A stretch of DNA of 8,926 nucleotides from a bacterium (GCA_024224995.1 JAAENB010000753.1:1-8926); one strand, 5' to 3'; positions 1-6,192 are shown, counted from the first letter of the stretch. Made by a program: numbers and translations. The notes: generated by a model from the letters alone, not told the origin.

Positions 1-37
1 GGCCTGTTTCCGGGAGATACTGCCCGGAGCCTGCACC

Positions 38-69
38 TTGAAAGCGACGTTACGTAACGTCGCTTTCAA
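38..69. repeat. Perfect 32-bp palindrome
   Basis: The half-site TTGAAAGCGACGTTAC is followed directly by its exact reverse complement, with no spacer; the centre is TACGTA. As RNA it would form a long hairpin with almost no loop, but no T-tract follows on either strand, so it is a poor intrinsic terminator. It could be a binding site for a dimeric protein, a dispersed palindromic element, or a fold-back artefact of assembly. Confidence 0.9.
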
Positions 70-148
70 AACGACCCCTGGCTGATTCTCCCCCGGAACC
101 TACACAGAAACGGACCCCGGTATACCCACAGTTTCTGACCTATTTTTT

Positions 149-187
149 CCCGGCCATCCGGTCCCTGAGCGGAGCCAAAGGGCCGGG
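149..187. repeat. REP-like GC-rich inverted repeat
   Basis: Arms CCCGGCC (149-155) and GGCCGGG (181-187) are exact complements. They enclose a second partial palindrome (CCCT...AGGG) around CCTGAGCGGAGCCAAAGGG. From memory, not a search, this core resembles short dispersed palindromes of the type CCTGAGCGGAGTCGAAGGG seen in many bacterial genomes. It sits 20 bp beyond the stop codon of the sigma factor gene. On the minus strand an A-run, not a T-run, follows the stem, so it is not a standard terminator for that gene. Confidence 0.55.
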
Positions 188-206
188 TCCGCACTCTCAA
201 GACCCC

Positions 207-737
207 CTACAAAAGATCCTCTATATTGTTTATTCCCTTTCGTTCCAGGTTTTCCAGGATCTTCTTCACAACCTGGTTATATCGATATCCTACGATCCGT
301 TTCGTGAGTCCCATGTATTCGGCGACCTTTGTATAGCTGTAATTATGAAAAGCGATGAGCTCTACCAGGGTTCTTTCATCATCATCCTCAATTTCTTCTT
401 CTATGGCTTCTTCTATGAGTATCCTGGTGTCCCTGAAGCCGTTAACAAAAGTAAGGCTCACGTCATCAAAAATATCATCAATATTGGCTTTGGGCTTCTC
501 TTTTCTCCGGTAATATTGCAGCACCACATTCTTTAAGGTGCCATAGAGCCATTTTCGCACATTATCGATATTATCCGTGTCTTCAAGGTTCCGGTAGAGA
601 ATAAGAAAAACCTCCTGGCAAAGATCCTCAGTATCCTCGGCGCTTCCAACCTTTGGGAAAACCGCGTTATATACGACCTGGTAATACTCACTAAAATACT
701 CAGCAAACCTGTCGCGTTTTTTTACGTATGCACCCAC
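207..737 (-). CDS. RNA polymerase sigma factor, sigma-70 family (ECF type)
   Basis: The protein would direct core RNA polymerase to a specific promoter set in the cytoplasm. It has 176 aa, normal for extracytoplasmic-function sigma factors. Residues about 12-80 look like region 2, including DTEDLCQEVFLILYRN followed by the W/Y-rich helix KWLYGTLKNVVLQYYRR that normally melts and binds the -10. A linker of about 35 residues, very acidic near its end (EEAIEEEIEDDDE), precedes region 4 (about 120-166), whose helix-turn-helix includes YTKVAEYMGLTKRIVGYRYNQ. Regions 1 and 3 are absent, as in ECF factors. The start is GTG, with AAGGAG about 15 nt and GAGGA about 10 nt upstream, a looser spacing than for the other genes here. 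No anti-sigma gene is visible beside it, so control might come from the unusual linker, the G-rich upstream spacer or a distant partner. The ECF subgroup cannot be assigned by eye. Confidence 0.9.
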   Translation of the reverse strand: MGAYVKKRDRFAEYFSEYYQVVYNAVFPKVGSAEDTEDLCQEVFLILYRNLEDTDNIDNVRKWLYGTLKNVVLQYYRRKEKPKANIDDIFDDVSLTFVNGFRDTRILIEEAIEEEIEDDDERTLVELIAFHNYSYTKVAEYMGLTKRIVGYRYNQVVKKILENLERKGINNIEDLL

Positions 738-771
738 TATATATATTATCCTCTCCTTGCAATCTCTTGCG

Positions 772-793
772 CCCCCTTTGGGGGTGGGGGGGG
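772..793. repeat. G-rich tract and C5/G5 hairpin in divergent spacer
   Basis: CCCCC-TTT-GGGGG forms a short hairpin and is followed, after one T, by a run of eight Gs. It lies 35-56 bp upstream of the GTG start of the minus-strand sigma gene and about 120 bp upstream of the divergent gene at 910. A homopolymer of this length can slip during replication, and the G-runs could form other DNA structures. A regulatory effect is inferred, not shown. Confidence 0.6.
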
Positions 794-909
794 TCTTGTC
801 AGTTAAATCACATCTCTCCAGGATATCAACTGAAAAAAAGATCTATTGTTGCGCAAATTTATATTGACGCTATGAAATATTTTCTTTACCCTATAAACAG
901 GAAAAAAGC

Positions 910-1395
910 ATGAAAGCCGGATCAAAAAAAGACAACAAACACAAAAAAGACGACAGCCTTTTTGGTCTGCTCTCGTCCTATAAATTCAACAATACCTATT
1001 TTCGCATACTGGTTTCGGAAGATGATGAGATGTTGTCGCTGCAGCTTACCGACAACCCGGGAAGCTGGAAACAAATTGAGGAAAGCGCTTATAAAAAGTT
1101 TAAAATACTGCGGCGTCTGGAAATTGGCTGTACCAAGCTCTCTATTAAATATATCAATCCACGCCAATTAATTATGATTAAAGGAGAATCCCTGGGAGCG
1201 TCTCTTCCGTCTACAAAAACCGAAATAATAGACCACATTGAAGATCTTGGGTTTTATATTATAAATACCCCGCTGAAATACAAAAAAAAGGTCTTCACTG
1301 TGGTTAACAATCTCCTGAAACTGACTCCTCAAAAAAAATACGAAATAATTGAAAAATGCATTGCCCAGTGCCTTGACATAGACACCAAGCCCTGA
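910..1395 (+). CDS. Hypothetical protein, 161 aa, unrecognised
   Basis: I do not recognise a family. The first 15 residues are very basic (lysine-rich, encoded by A-runs). The rest looks like a soluble mixed alpha/beta domain: strands around YFRILVSEDDEMLSLQL and TKLSIKYINPRQLIMIKGE, then helical segments ending in KKYEIIEKCIAQCLDI. No signal peptide or membrane helix is seen, so it is probably cytoplasmic; the basic tail could bind nucleic acid or acidic partners. The ATG is preceded by AGGA at 7 nt, an acceptable ribosome site. It is divergent from the sigma factor gene and convergent with uvrA, with only 11 bp between the stops and no clear terminator. A weak promoter may lie at 849-876 (TTGCGC, 16-nt spacer, TATGAA). 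That this is a gene is supported by its length, ribosome site and continuous protein-like composition. Confidence 0.75.
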   Translation: MKAGSKKDNKHKKDDSLFGLLSSYKFNNTYFRILVSEDDEMLSLQLTDNPGSWKQIEESAYKKFKILRRLEIGCTKLSIKYINPRQLIMIKGESLGASLPSTKTEIIDHIEDLGFYIINTPLKYKKKVFTVVNNLLKLTPQKKYEIIEKCIAQCLDIDTKP

Positions 1396-1406
1396 TTTTC
1401 CCCGGT

Positions 1407-4226
1407 TTACTTCTTTTTCTTAAGGATCTTCTTCAAATACTGACCGGTATATGATCCCTTAACCTTTACCACATCCTCAGGAGTCCCTTCGGCAACAACA
1501 GTTCCGCCGCCGTCTCCTCCTTCCGGTCCAAGATCGACTACCCAGTCAGCTGTTTTTATTACATCAAGATTATGCTCAATTACCATTACGGAATTCCCCT
1601 TTTCCACCAGGAAATTCAAAACTCCTATGAGCTTTTTTATATCGGCAAAATGAAGTCCTGTTGTGGGTTCGTCCAGAATATAGACTGTTTTCCCGGTAGA
1701 CCGCTTTGAAAGCTCTGTGGCCAGTTTTATTCGCTGAGCCTCTCCTCCGGACAGGGTTGTAGCAGGCTGGCCCAGCTTGATGTAGCCCAGTCCCACCTCG
1801 TTTAAGGTATGGAGCCTCGACTTTGCTGCCGGTATATTCTCAAAGAACTCCAGGCCCTCCTCTACCGTCATCTCCAGTATTTCATATATATTCTTGCTCT
1901 TATAACGGACTTCCAGGGTCTCATGATTATACCGCTTTCCCTTGCAGACTTCACAGGTTACATAAACATCGGGTAGAAAATGCATCTCTATCTTCTTTAC
2001 CCCGTCTCCCTGGCACGATTCGCAGCGGCCTCCTGATACATTAAAAGAAAACCTCCCTGGTTTATACCCCCGGATCTTTGACTCCGGCAGGCGGGAGAAT
2101 AATTCCCGTAAGGGGGTAAAAAGCCCGGTATATGTTGCCGGGTTAGACCGGGGCGTTCTGCCTATGGGAGACTGGTCTATGTCAATGACCTTGTCGGCAT
2201 TTTCCAGGCCTGTAATTTCCTTAAATTTTCCCGGGTATTCCTTTGACCGCATGAGCAGCGAAGAGAGCGCTTTATACAGGATCTCTATTACCAGGGTAGA
2301 CTTCCCTGATCCCGATACCCCTGTTATTGCCGTAAAGACTCCCAGGGGGAAATTCACGCTTATATCCCGGAGGTTATTCTCTGCCGCTTCCTTTATCTCA
2401 ATAAAACCGGTCGGTTCCCTTCGTTTGGGCGGTATGGCTATAAAAGACTCGCCCGACAAATATTTTCCCGTTACAGACTTCGGATTCTCTTCTATCTCAA
2501 GAGGGGTTCCTTTTGCCACAACATACCCGCCGTGGAGTCCCGCGCCGGGTCCAAGGTCTAATACGTAATCCGCCTCCCGGATGGTATCTTCATCATGCTC
2601 TACTACAATTACCGTATTACCTATGTCACGCAGGTGCTTCAGCGTGTCCAGGAGCCTCTTGTTATCCCGCTGGTGCAGCCCTATGCTGGGTTCATCAAGG
2701 ACATACAACACCCCGGTTAAACTGGCCCCTATTTGCGTTGCCAGCCGTATTCGCTGAGATTCCCCGCCGGAAAGCGTTCCTGCTGTCCTGTTCAGGGTAA
2801 GATACTCAATTCCAACATCATTAAGGAATTTTAACCTCATGCGGATCTCTTTTAAAACCTGCTCCGCGATCTTCGCTTCGGTTTTTGTGAGCTTTATATC
2901 CTGAAAAAACTTATACCCGTCCTTAATGGAAAGTGAGGTTATTTCATCAATTGATTTGCCCGCAACCTTGACCGCAAGGCTCTCTTCCCGCAATCGTTTC
3001 CCACCGCAGCGGTCACAGCTTGTATTGGCCATGTAGCCTTCCATCCAGGCCCGCATATGCTCGGAAGTGGTCTCTCTGTAGCGCCGCTCCAGGTTTGGCA
3101 GCACTCCTTCAAACTTCCGTGAAAATTTATACTCCACCTTGCTTCTTTTGGCCTCAAAATCGACTTCCTTCTCGCCCGATCCATAGAGGATCACATCCTT
3201 TATCTTTTTGGGGAGTTTCTTCCAGGGCAGGGAGGCGTCAAAGTCCAGGCTTTTTTCCAGGGACCGTATCTGCTCCAGGTACCAGTAACTGGTACTTTTT
3301 CCCCAGACCTCCAGCACTCCGTCGTATAAGGACTTTTCCGGGTCCGAAACGATCCGGTCCGGATTAAACTTCATTATAAATCCCAGGCCGCCGCACTTCT
3401 GGCACGCGCCGTAGGGACTATTAAATGAAAACATTCTCGGGGATAGTTCGGGGATGGATACCCCGCAATCGGGACAGGAAAGAGAAGCCGAAAAGAGCTT
3501 CTCTTCATCATTTAACAGAACCAGCACCAGGCCTTCGGCTATATCCATAGCGGTTTCAACGGAATCAGCTAAGCGGGGACGTATTCCGTCTTTTTTTACC
3601 AGGCGGTCCACTACTATTTCTATTGAGTGCTTTTTATTCTTCTCAAGCTTAATCTCTTCATCAAGAGTCCGGATCTCTCCGTTTACGCGAACCCGGATAA
3701 AACCGTTTTTCCTGGCATGTTCCAGCTTATCGACATGCTCTCCTTTTCTTCCTCTCACTATGGGAGCCAGGATCTGTAGTTTGGTTCCCACTTTGTGGGT
3801 CATAAGGGATTCAACAATCTGGTCTATCGATTGTGAAGCGATCTTCTTTCCGCATTTATAACAATACGGTATCCCTATTCGGGCATACAAAAGACGAAAA
3901 TAGTCATATATCTCAGTTACGGTCCCTACTGTAGAGCGGGGATTTCTATGAGTGGTCTTTTGCTCAATTGAGATGGCCGGGGAAAGCCCGTCAATATAAT
4001 CGACATCGGGCTTTTCCATCTGTCCTAAAAACTGCCGGGCGTACGCGGAGAGGGACTCGACATACCTGCGCTGTCCTTCCGCGTAAATGGTGTCAAAGGC
4101 TAGTGAGGATTTCCCTGATCCGGACAATCCCGTAATTACCACCAGCTTGTCGCGCGGAATATCAACGGAGATATTTTTTAAATTATGCTCCCGCGCGCCC
4201 TTAATTGTAATTTTACGGTCTGTCAT
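1407..4226 (-). CDS. uvrA: Excinuclease ABC subunit A (UvrA)
   Basis: UvrA is the ABC-type ATPase that, as a dimer with UvrB, finds bulky DNA lesions and loads UvrB for UvrC incision in nucleotide excision repair. The product is 939 aa, the usual full length. First ATPase: Walker A GLSGSGKS (33-40), signature [12 protein letters not shown] (485-496), Walker B VLDEPS (509-514). Second ATPase: Walker A GVSGSGKS (636-643), signature [12 protein letters not shown] (825-836), Walker B ILDEPT (850-855). All zinc-module cysteines are present: C122/C125 with C404/C407, C251/C254 with C275/C278, and C735/C738 with C758/C761. The C-terminus is lysine-rich. The frame extends 12 codons upstream, but the start is set at 4226 because [18 protein letters not shown] matches the family N-terminus and this ATG overlaps the preceding gene's TGA (ATGA), which implies translational coupling. 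There is no strong Shine-Dalgarno of its own. No key residue is missing. Confidence 0.98.
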   Translation of the reverse strand: MTDRKITIKGAREHNLKNISVDIPRDKLVVITGLSGSGKSSLAFDTIYAEGQRRYVESLSAYARQFLGQMEKPDVDYIDGLSPAISIEQKTTHRNPRSTVGTVTEIYDYFRLLYARIGIPYCYKCGKKIASQSIDQIVESLMTHKVGTKLQILAPIVRGRKGEHVDKLEHARKNGFIRVRVNGEIRTLDEEIKLEKNKKHSIEIVVDRLVKKDGIRPRLADSVETAMDIAEGLVLVLLNDEEKLFSASLSCPDCGVSIPELSPRMFSFNSPYGACQKCGGLGFIMKFNPDRIVSDPEKSLYDGVLEVWGKSTSYWYLEQIRSLEKSLDFDASLPWKKLPKKIKDVILYGSGEKEVDFEAKRSKVEYKFSRKFEGVLPNLERRYRETTSEHMRAWMEGYMANTSCDRCGGKRLREESLAVKVAGKSIDEITSLSIKDGYKFFQDIKLTKTEAKIAEQVLKEIRMRLKFLNDVGIEYLTLNRTAGTLSGGESQRIRLATQIGASLTGVLYVLDEPSIGLHQRDNKRLLDTLKHLRDIGNTVIVVEHDEDTIREADYVLDLGPGAGLHGGYVVAKGTPLEIEENPKSVTGKYLSGESFIAIPPKRREPTGFIEIKEAAENNLRDISVNFPLGVFTAITGVSGSGKSTLVIEILYKALSSLLMRSKEYPGKFKEITGLENADKVIDIDQSPIGRTPRSNPATYTGLFTPLRELFSRLPESKIRGYKPGRFSFNVSGGRCESCQGDGVKKIEMHFLPDVYVTCEVCKGKRYNHETLEVRYKSKNIYEILEMTVEEGLEFFENIPAAKSRLHTLNEVGLGYIKLGQPATTLSGGEAQRIKLATELSKRSTGKTVYILDEPTTGLHFADIKKLIGVLNFLVEKGNSVMVIEHNLDVIKTADWVVDLGPEGGDGGGTVVAEGTPEDVVKVKGSYTGQYLKKILKKKK

Positions 4227-4561
4227 ATCTGGGTTACAGTCATGGACCCGCACATGGGACACGCGACCTCGTATTCATCTTCCTCATCTTCAAGATTGCC
4301 GCCCCTGGTTTTTATAATAACATCATCCCAGCGGTAATCACAATCCTCACAGGCAAAACTGAGGTGAATCTTTTTATCACCCTCATCCCACTCCTGGTCG
4401 TCATCCTCTTCATCGTCATCGTCGTCGTTTTTGTCGGCAACAAGCTCTTTATCATCGTCTTCGTCTTCGATTAGATCATTCTCATCTTCGAGCTCTTCCT
4501 CCTCATAATTATCATCATAATATTCATCCTCATATACTTCGTCGTCCCATTCTTTCTCCAT
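4223..4561 (-). CDS. Hyperacidic protein with C-terminal zinc ribbon, coupled to uvrA
   Basis: No named family is recognised. The protein (112 aa) has two parts. Residues 1-62 are extremely acidic: about 40 of the first 64 residues are Asp or Glu, with runs such as [10 protein letters not shown] and scattered Tyr/Trp. Residues about 65-112 carry two CxxC knuckles (C71/C74 in CEDCDYRW, C101/C104 in CPMCGS), the pattern of a four-cysteine zinc ribbon. The ATG at 4561 is preferred over one five codons upstream because AGGGTG lies 5 nt before it. The stop overlaps the uvrA start (ATGA), so the two are made together. The acidic part might mimic DNA or act as a soluble chaperone-like tail, and the ribbon could contact protein or nucleic acid; a role in UvrA function is inferred only from coupling. 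The acidic half is encoded by near-repetitive GAY/GAR triplets that could gain or lose codons by slippage. Confidence 0.88.
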   Translation of the reverse strand: MEKEWDDEVYEDEYYDDNYEEEELEDENDLIEDEDDDKELVADKNDDDDDEEDDDQEWDEGDKKIHLSFACEDCDYRWDDVIIKTRGGNLEDEEDEYEVACPMCGSMTVTQI

Positions 4562-4678
4562 AATAACACCCTGCATTAGATATTAGTTTTGTCCTATTCC
4601 ATATAACTATCCGGCAGACTGCTCCAGTTATACACGATGCAAGAACAATAAAGCTATTCCTTATTTATGCACATTAAT

Positions 4679-4707
4679 AAAATAATAAATATATTTACTT
4701 CTGCCAA
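4679..4707 (-). promoter_or_regulatory. Possible sigma-70 promoter for acidic protein-uvrA operon
   Basis: On the minus strand, TTGGCA (4702-4707) and TATTTT (4679-4684) are separated by 17 nt. The leader to the ATG at 4561 would be about 110 nt. The spacer is so AT-rich that chance matches are likely. An alternative -35 TTGACA near 4794-4799 lacks a good -10. Confidence 0.35.
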
Positions 4708-4774
4708 ATAATTATTATTTTTAATAATCATAAAAGCGACATAAAAAACAATACCGCTTATGTTATGACAGACT

Positions 4775-4812
4775 AAAGAAATGAACATTTTTTTGTCAAA
4801 AAAAATTTCTTT
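4775..4812. repeat. A/T hairpin
   Basis: AAAGAAAT (4775-4782) pairs with ATTTCTTT (4805-4812), and an inner T7/A7 stem closes on a GTC loop, with a 5-nt bulge (GAACA). It lies just beyond the terminator of the minus-strand gene ending at 4938. It is a weak stem with no clear role and may be incidental in such AT-rich DNA. Confidence 0.4.
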
Positions 4813-4818
4813 CTTATA

Positions 4819-4844
4819 TAAAAAAAAATAGGGGTATTCCCCTA
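4819..4844 (-). terminator. Rho-independent terminator of the 71-aa gene
   Basis: On the minus strand, a perfect 6-bp stem TAGGGG/CCCCTA with a 4-nt loop is followed at once by eight Ts (A-run 4821-4828 on plus). It lies about 93 nt past the stop at 4938 and would insulate the acidic protein-uvrA operon downstream. Confidence 0.85.
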
Positions 4845-4889
4845 CGCTGCCTTATTTTACGCAACTTTTGTGCCAATGTTAAATAATTC

Positions 4890-4926
4890 GCGTTATTTGG
4901 GCTAAATTTGCGTCATTTTGCTAAAT
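4890..4926. repeat. Imperfect tandem repeat, unit about 18-20 bp
   Basis: GCGTTATTTGGGCTAAAT (4890-4907) and GCGTCATTTTGCTAAAT (4910-4926) are near copies, spaced about 20 bp start to start. A weaker third copy may lie upstream, ending in TGTTAAAT near 4883. They occupy the 3' untranslated region of the minus-strand gene ending at 4938, ahead of its terminator. Confidence 0.5.
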
Positions 4927-4937
4927 AAATCTTTTTT

Positions 4938-5153
4938 TTATATTGAGGCTTCCGAGGTCCGTTCCGGGTTTTTCCCGGTATAAATAGCGCGGTAAATATT
5001 AAAACTGCCATCCACATACTCTTTTGCTCCATACCCGGTACCTTCTCCTCCATGTCTTTGCCCTTCCAGCGCTGCCATTCTCAGCACATTATGAGATACC
5101 CGGTAAGTAAGTTCTACTACTATTCCTGTTTTCTTTTGTATATTTTCTGTCAT
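4938..5153 (-). CDS. Small hypothetical protein, 71 aa
   Basis: No family is recognised. The product (MTENIQKKTGIVVEL...) has an amphipathic, probably helical first half (VVELTYRVSHNVLRMAALEGQRHG), a Gly-rich turn (GGEGTGYG), a second short segment (KEYVDGSFNIYRAIYTG) and a charged tail. It lacks a signal peptide and membrane helix, so it is likely cytoplasmic. The ATG at 5153 is preferred over a GTG at 5165 because GGAAGGA lies just upstream, although only 3 nt away. Support for it as a real gene comes from the ribosome site, a possible promoter (TTTACC-17-TATATA at 5195-5223) and a clear terminator after it. It stands alone between two AT-rich spacers and is less AT-rich than they are. A CCGGG-T5-CCCGG hairpin lies inside its 3' end (4964-4978). 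Confidence 0.65.
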   Translation of the reverse strand: MTENIQKKTGIVVELTYRVSHNVLRMAALEGQRHGGEGTGYGAKEYVDGSFNIYRAIYTGKNPERTSEASI

Positions 5154-5194
5154 GTATCCTTCCACCCTAAAAAAGTTCGATTTTATTCTCTCTC

Positions 5195-5223
5195 TATATA
5201 TATTAATGTCGATTTGGGGTAAA
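5195..5223 (-). promoter_or_regulatory. Possible promoter of the 71-aa gene
   Basis: On the minus strand, TTTACC (5218-5223), a 17-nt spacer and TATATA (5195-5200) would give a leader of about 35 nt to the ATG at 5153. Each hexamer matches only about 4 of 6 consensus bases. Confidence 0.35.
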
Positions 5224-5294
5224 ATAGGACAATTTTTTTGTTAAACCCATTTAAAAAAAGAAATAAGTGCTCTATTTTTATACATTTCTCTCTT

Positions 5295-5340
5295 AATGAA
5301 CAGCTTCTTTTCTATGATTATCAAAATGCTGTTGTTCATT
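5295..5340. repeat. Inverted repeat AATGAACA/TGTTCATT
   Basis: Eight-base arms at 5295-5302 and 5333-5340 are exact complements separated by 30 nt; a further AGC/GCT can pair with a bulge. The function is unknown; it lies in the gene-free spacer, about 230 bp upstream of the lipoprotein promoter. Confidence 0.45.
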
Positions 5341-5448
5341 CCCCTCCAGGTAACGTTTATTCCTCATCCCTTGCCGTTATTCAAAAAATTCCGTATTTTT
5401 ATACTACAAGAAAAGAAGCATTATGCTGATATTCATCTTCCCGGAAAC

Positions 5449-5513
5449 AGCTCTGCTAAAGAGCTCTGAGGTCAAAAAATTTCCTGAAAAACGCACTACC
5501 AAAGAGCTCTGAG
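5449..5513. repeat. Direct repeats AAAGAGCTCTGAG plus hairpin
   Basis: The 13-mer AAAGAGCTCTGAG occurs at 5458-5470 and again at 5501-5513, a 43-bp spacing (about four helical turns). The first copy also pairs with AGCTCT at 5449-5454 as a hairpin with a 5-nt loop. Each copy is centred on the palindrome AGAGCTCT. The second ends 56 bp before the -35 of the lipoprotein promoter, so paired operators for a dimeric regulator are plausible but unproven. Confidence 0.55.
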
Positions 5514-5569
5514 ATGCCAACACCGCTCGGTTCACTCAGTATTTAACTCAAAAAAAATTGCAGAAATAG

Positions 5570-5598
5570 TTGACTCTTCCCTCATTATATTATATATA
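5570..5598 (+). promoter_or_regulatory. Sigma-70 promoter of the 112-aa lipoprotein gene
   Basis: TTGACT (5570-5575), a 17-nt spacer and TATATA (5593-5598). Transcription would begin near 5605, about 86 nt before the ATG. The -10 could instead be read a few bases downstream as TATATT. Confidence 0.65.
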
Positions 5599-5607
5599 TA
5601 TTAGTAG

Positions 5608-5640
5608 CATACGAAAGCAGCCTTTTGAGGTCTTCGTATG
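5608..5640 (+). promoter_or_regulatory. Hairpin at predicted 5' end of lipoprotein mRNA
   Basis: CATACGAA (5608-5615) pairs exactly with TTCGTATG (5633-5640) around a 17-nt loop that can itself pair weakly (CCT/AGG). It starts only a few bases after the predicted transcription start. No T-run follows, so it is not a terminator. A stem at the extreme 5' end commonly protects mRNA from decay; that role here is inference. Confidence 0.6.
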
Positions 5641-5690
5641 GATTTTTAATTAAAAAATGTACAAAACAATCTCATATGGAGGAAAAAATA

Positions 5691-6029
5691 ATGAAAAAAC
5701 TGGTTTTTTTAGCAATTATAACAATTCTGGCAGTTTCGGTATTTGGATGCGGGCAAACAGAGGTTAACTGGCAAAATTCTCATACCAATGCGGTTAACAC
5801 TATCCAATGGCAGGATTCCAGCGGCAATACCGATCAAACCTGGAATGAAGAGGTGGCATCGGGTGCATCAAATGACTTCAGGCAGGTTGAAGTACTAACC
5901 GGGCAAGCCGAATGCTCTGATGGTGGACCTGCAACGGCTATTAATATTGAGGGTGCTCAAGGAGGCGGAAGTGCCTACACTTTAACCGAAGGAAGCTCCG
6001 AGACACTTGTCATTCAGAGCTTAAAATAA
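5691..6029 (+). CDS. Small predicted lipoprotein, 112 aa
   Basis: The N-terminus MKKLVFLAIITILAVSVFGC is a lipoprotein signal peptide with lipobox VFGC; C20 would be lipidated and become the first mature residue. The mature part (93 aa) is polar and acidic, rich in Asn, Gln, Gly, Ser and Thr, with Trp at W27, W40 and W51 in spaced NW/QW/TW contexts, and looks like a small all-beta domain. There is one other cysteine (C75). I cannot name the family. The frame is open further upstream, but the ATG at 5691 is chosen because GGAGG lies 8 nt before it and the signal peptide starts there. It is a single-gene unit with its own promoter, 5' hairpin and strong terminator, which suggests well-expressed product. 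The net sorting signal (inner or outer membrane) cannot be read because taxon rules differ. Confidence 0.85.
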   Translation: MKKLVFLAIITILAVSVFGCGQTEVNWQNSHTNAVNTIQWQDSSGNTDQTWNEEVASGASNDFRQVEVLTGQAECSDGGPATAINIEGAQGGGSAYTLTEGSSETLVIQSLK

Positions 6030-6038
6030 TTATACAAT

Positions 6039-6112
6039 AAAGAATATTCCCTCTTAAACTCCACTCACCGGATTGTGTTGTGGTCTTTTAGAGAAGAATA
6101 TTCTTTTTTTTT
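6039..6112 (+). terminator. Rho-independent terminator after lipoprotein gene
   Basis: AAAGAATATTC (6039-6049) pairs exactly with GAATATTCTTT (6096-6106), and nine Ts follow the C at 6103. The long loop (46 nt) contains inner pairings (CTCT-TAAA with TTTAGAG, CCAC with GTGG). It begins 10 nt after the lipoprotein stop. Confidence 0.8.
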
Positions 6113-6138
6113 GAGCGAAACAGAACGATATATATAAT
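6111..6138 (+). promoter_or_regulatory. Possible promoter of the LamG-like gene
   Basis: TTGAGC (6111-6116), a 16-nt spacer and a perfect TATAAT (6133-6138). The -35 overlaps the last Ts of the preceding terminator. The leader would be about 45 nt, with AAGGAG at 6175-6180. Confidence 0.55.
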
Positions 6139-6192
6139 AATGGTATCAATATAATTAACAGTATATCCACGATTAAGGAGAGTTCAGTTTTG

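Larger units (their letters stand above)
1..206. other. GC-rich gene-free left edge with palindromic elements
   Basis: No convincing gene is visible: every frame is short or closed by stops. The stretch is clearly more GC-rich than the AT-rich spacers elsewhere in the window. It holds a perfect 32-bp palindrome (38-69), a small CCGGG/CCCGG hairpin (10-14 with 23-27) and a REP-like inverted repeat (149-187). It lies downstream of the minus-strand sigma factor gene, where an anti-sigma gene might be expected, but none is seen. Confidence 0.6.
4562..4937. other. AT-rich spacer, no gene seen
   Basis: No credible coding frame is present. The part near 4562-4760 should contain the promoter of the acidic-protein/uvrA operon. 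The part near 4775-4937 contains an A/T hairpin, the terminator of the small gene ending at 4938, and imperfect tandem repeats in that gene's 3' region. Confidence 0.6.
5154..5690. other. AT-rich divergent spacer with hairpins and direct repeats
   Basis: No gene is supported. A TTG-initiated open frame at 5238-5429 lacks a ribosome site and has a random-looking, low-complexity sequence. The spacer holds an inverted repeat (5295-5340), a tiny hairpin (5417-5427), GAGCTC-centred direct repeats (5449-5513), and then the promoter and leader of the lipoprotein gene at 5691. A small RNA cannot be excluded but no promoter-terminator pair is evident for one. Confidence 0.55.

Noticed and set aside
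38..69. Palindrome as an intrinsic terminator
   Set aside because: No T-run follows on either strand and there is almost no loop.
36..162. Minus-strand frame beyond the sigma gene reading VRTRPFGSAQGPDG...
   Set aside because: It translates the REP-like repeat and stops after about 42 codons; no ribosome site, so it is a repeat-derived spurious frame and not an anti-sigma gene.
728..913. Plus-strand open frame of about 61 codons in the sigma/hypothetical spacer
   Set aside because: It starts within the sigma gene, runs through the poly-G repeat, has no ribosome site and an unnatural composition.
1396..1406. Terminator between the convergent 161-aa gene and uvrA
   Set aside because: The gap is 11 bp with no stem; any termination must occur inside the opposing gene or by rho.
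2939..3184. Minus-strand frame inside uvrA, and several plus-strand frames across 1823-4317
   Set aside because: All lie within the intact uvrA coding region in other frames and lack ribosome sites.
4227..4262. Twelve-codon N-terminal extension of UvrA
   Set aside because: The extension lies inside the acidic protein gene; the ATG at 4226 overlaps that gene's stop and gives the family-typical N-terminus.
5238..5429. Plus-strand TTG-initiated frame of 63 codons
   Set aside because: It has no Shine-Dalgarno, lies in very AT-rich spacer DNA, overlaps an inverted repeat and has no protein-like motif.
4562..5690. CRISPR array in the repeat-containing spacers
   Set aside because: The repeats are only two copies, short and irregularly spaced, with no cas genes.
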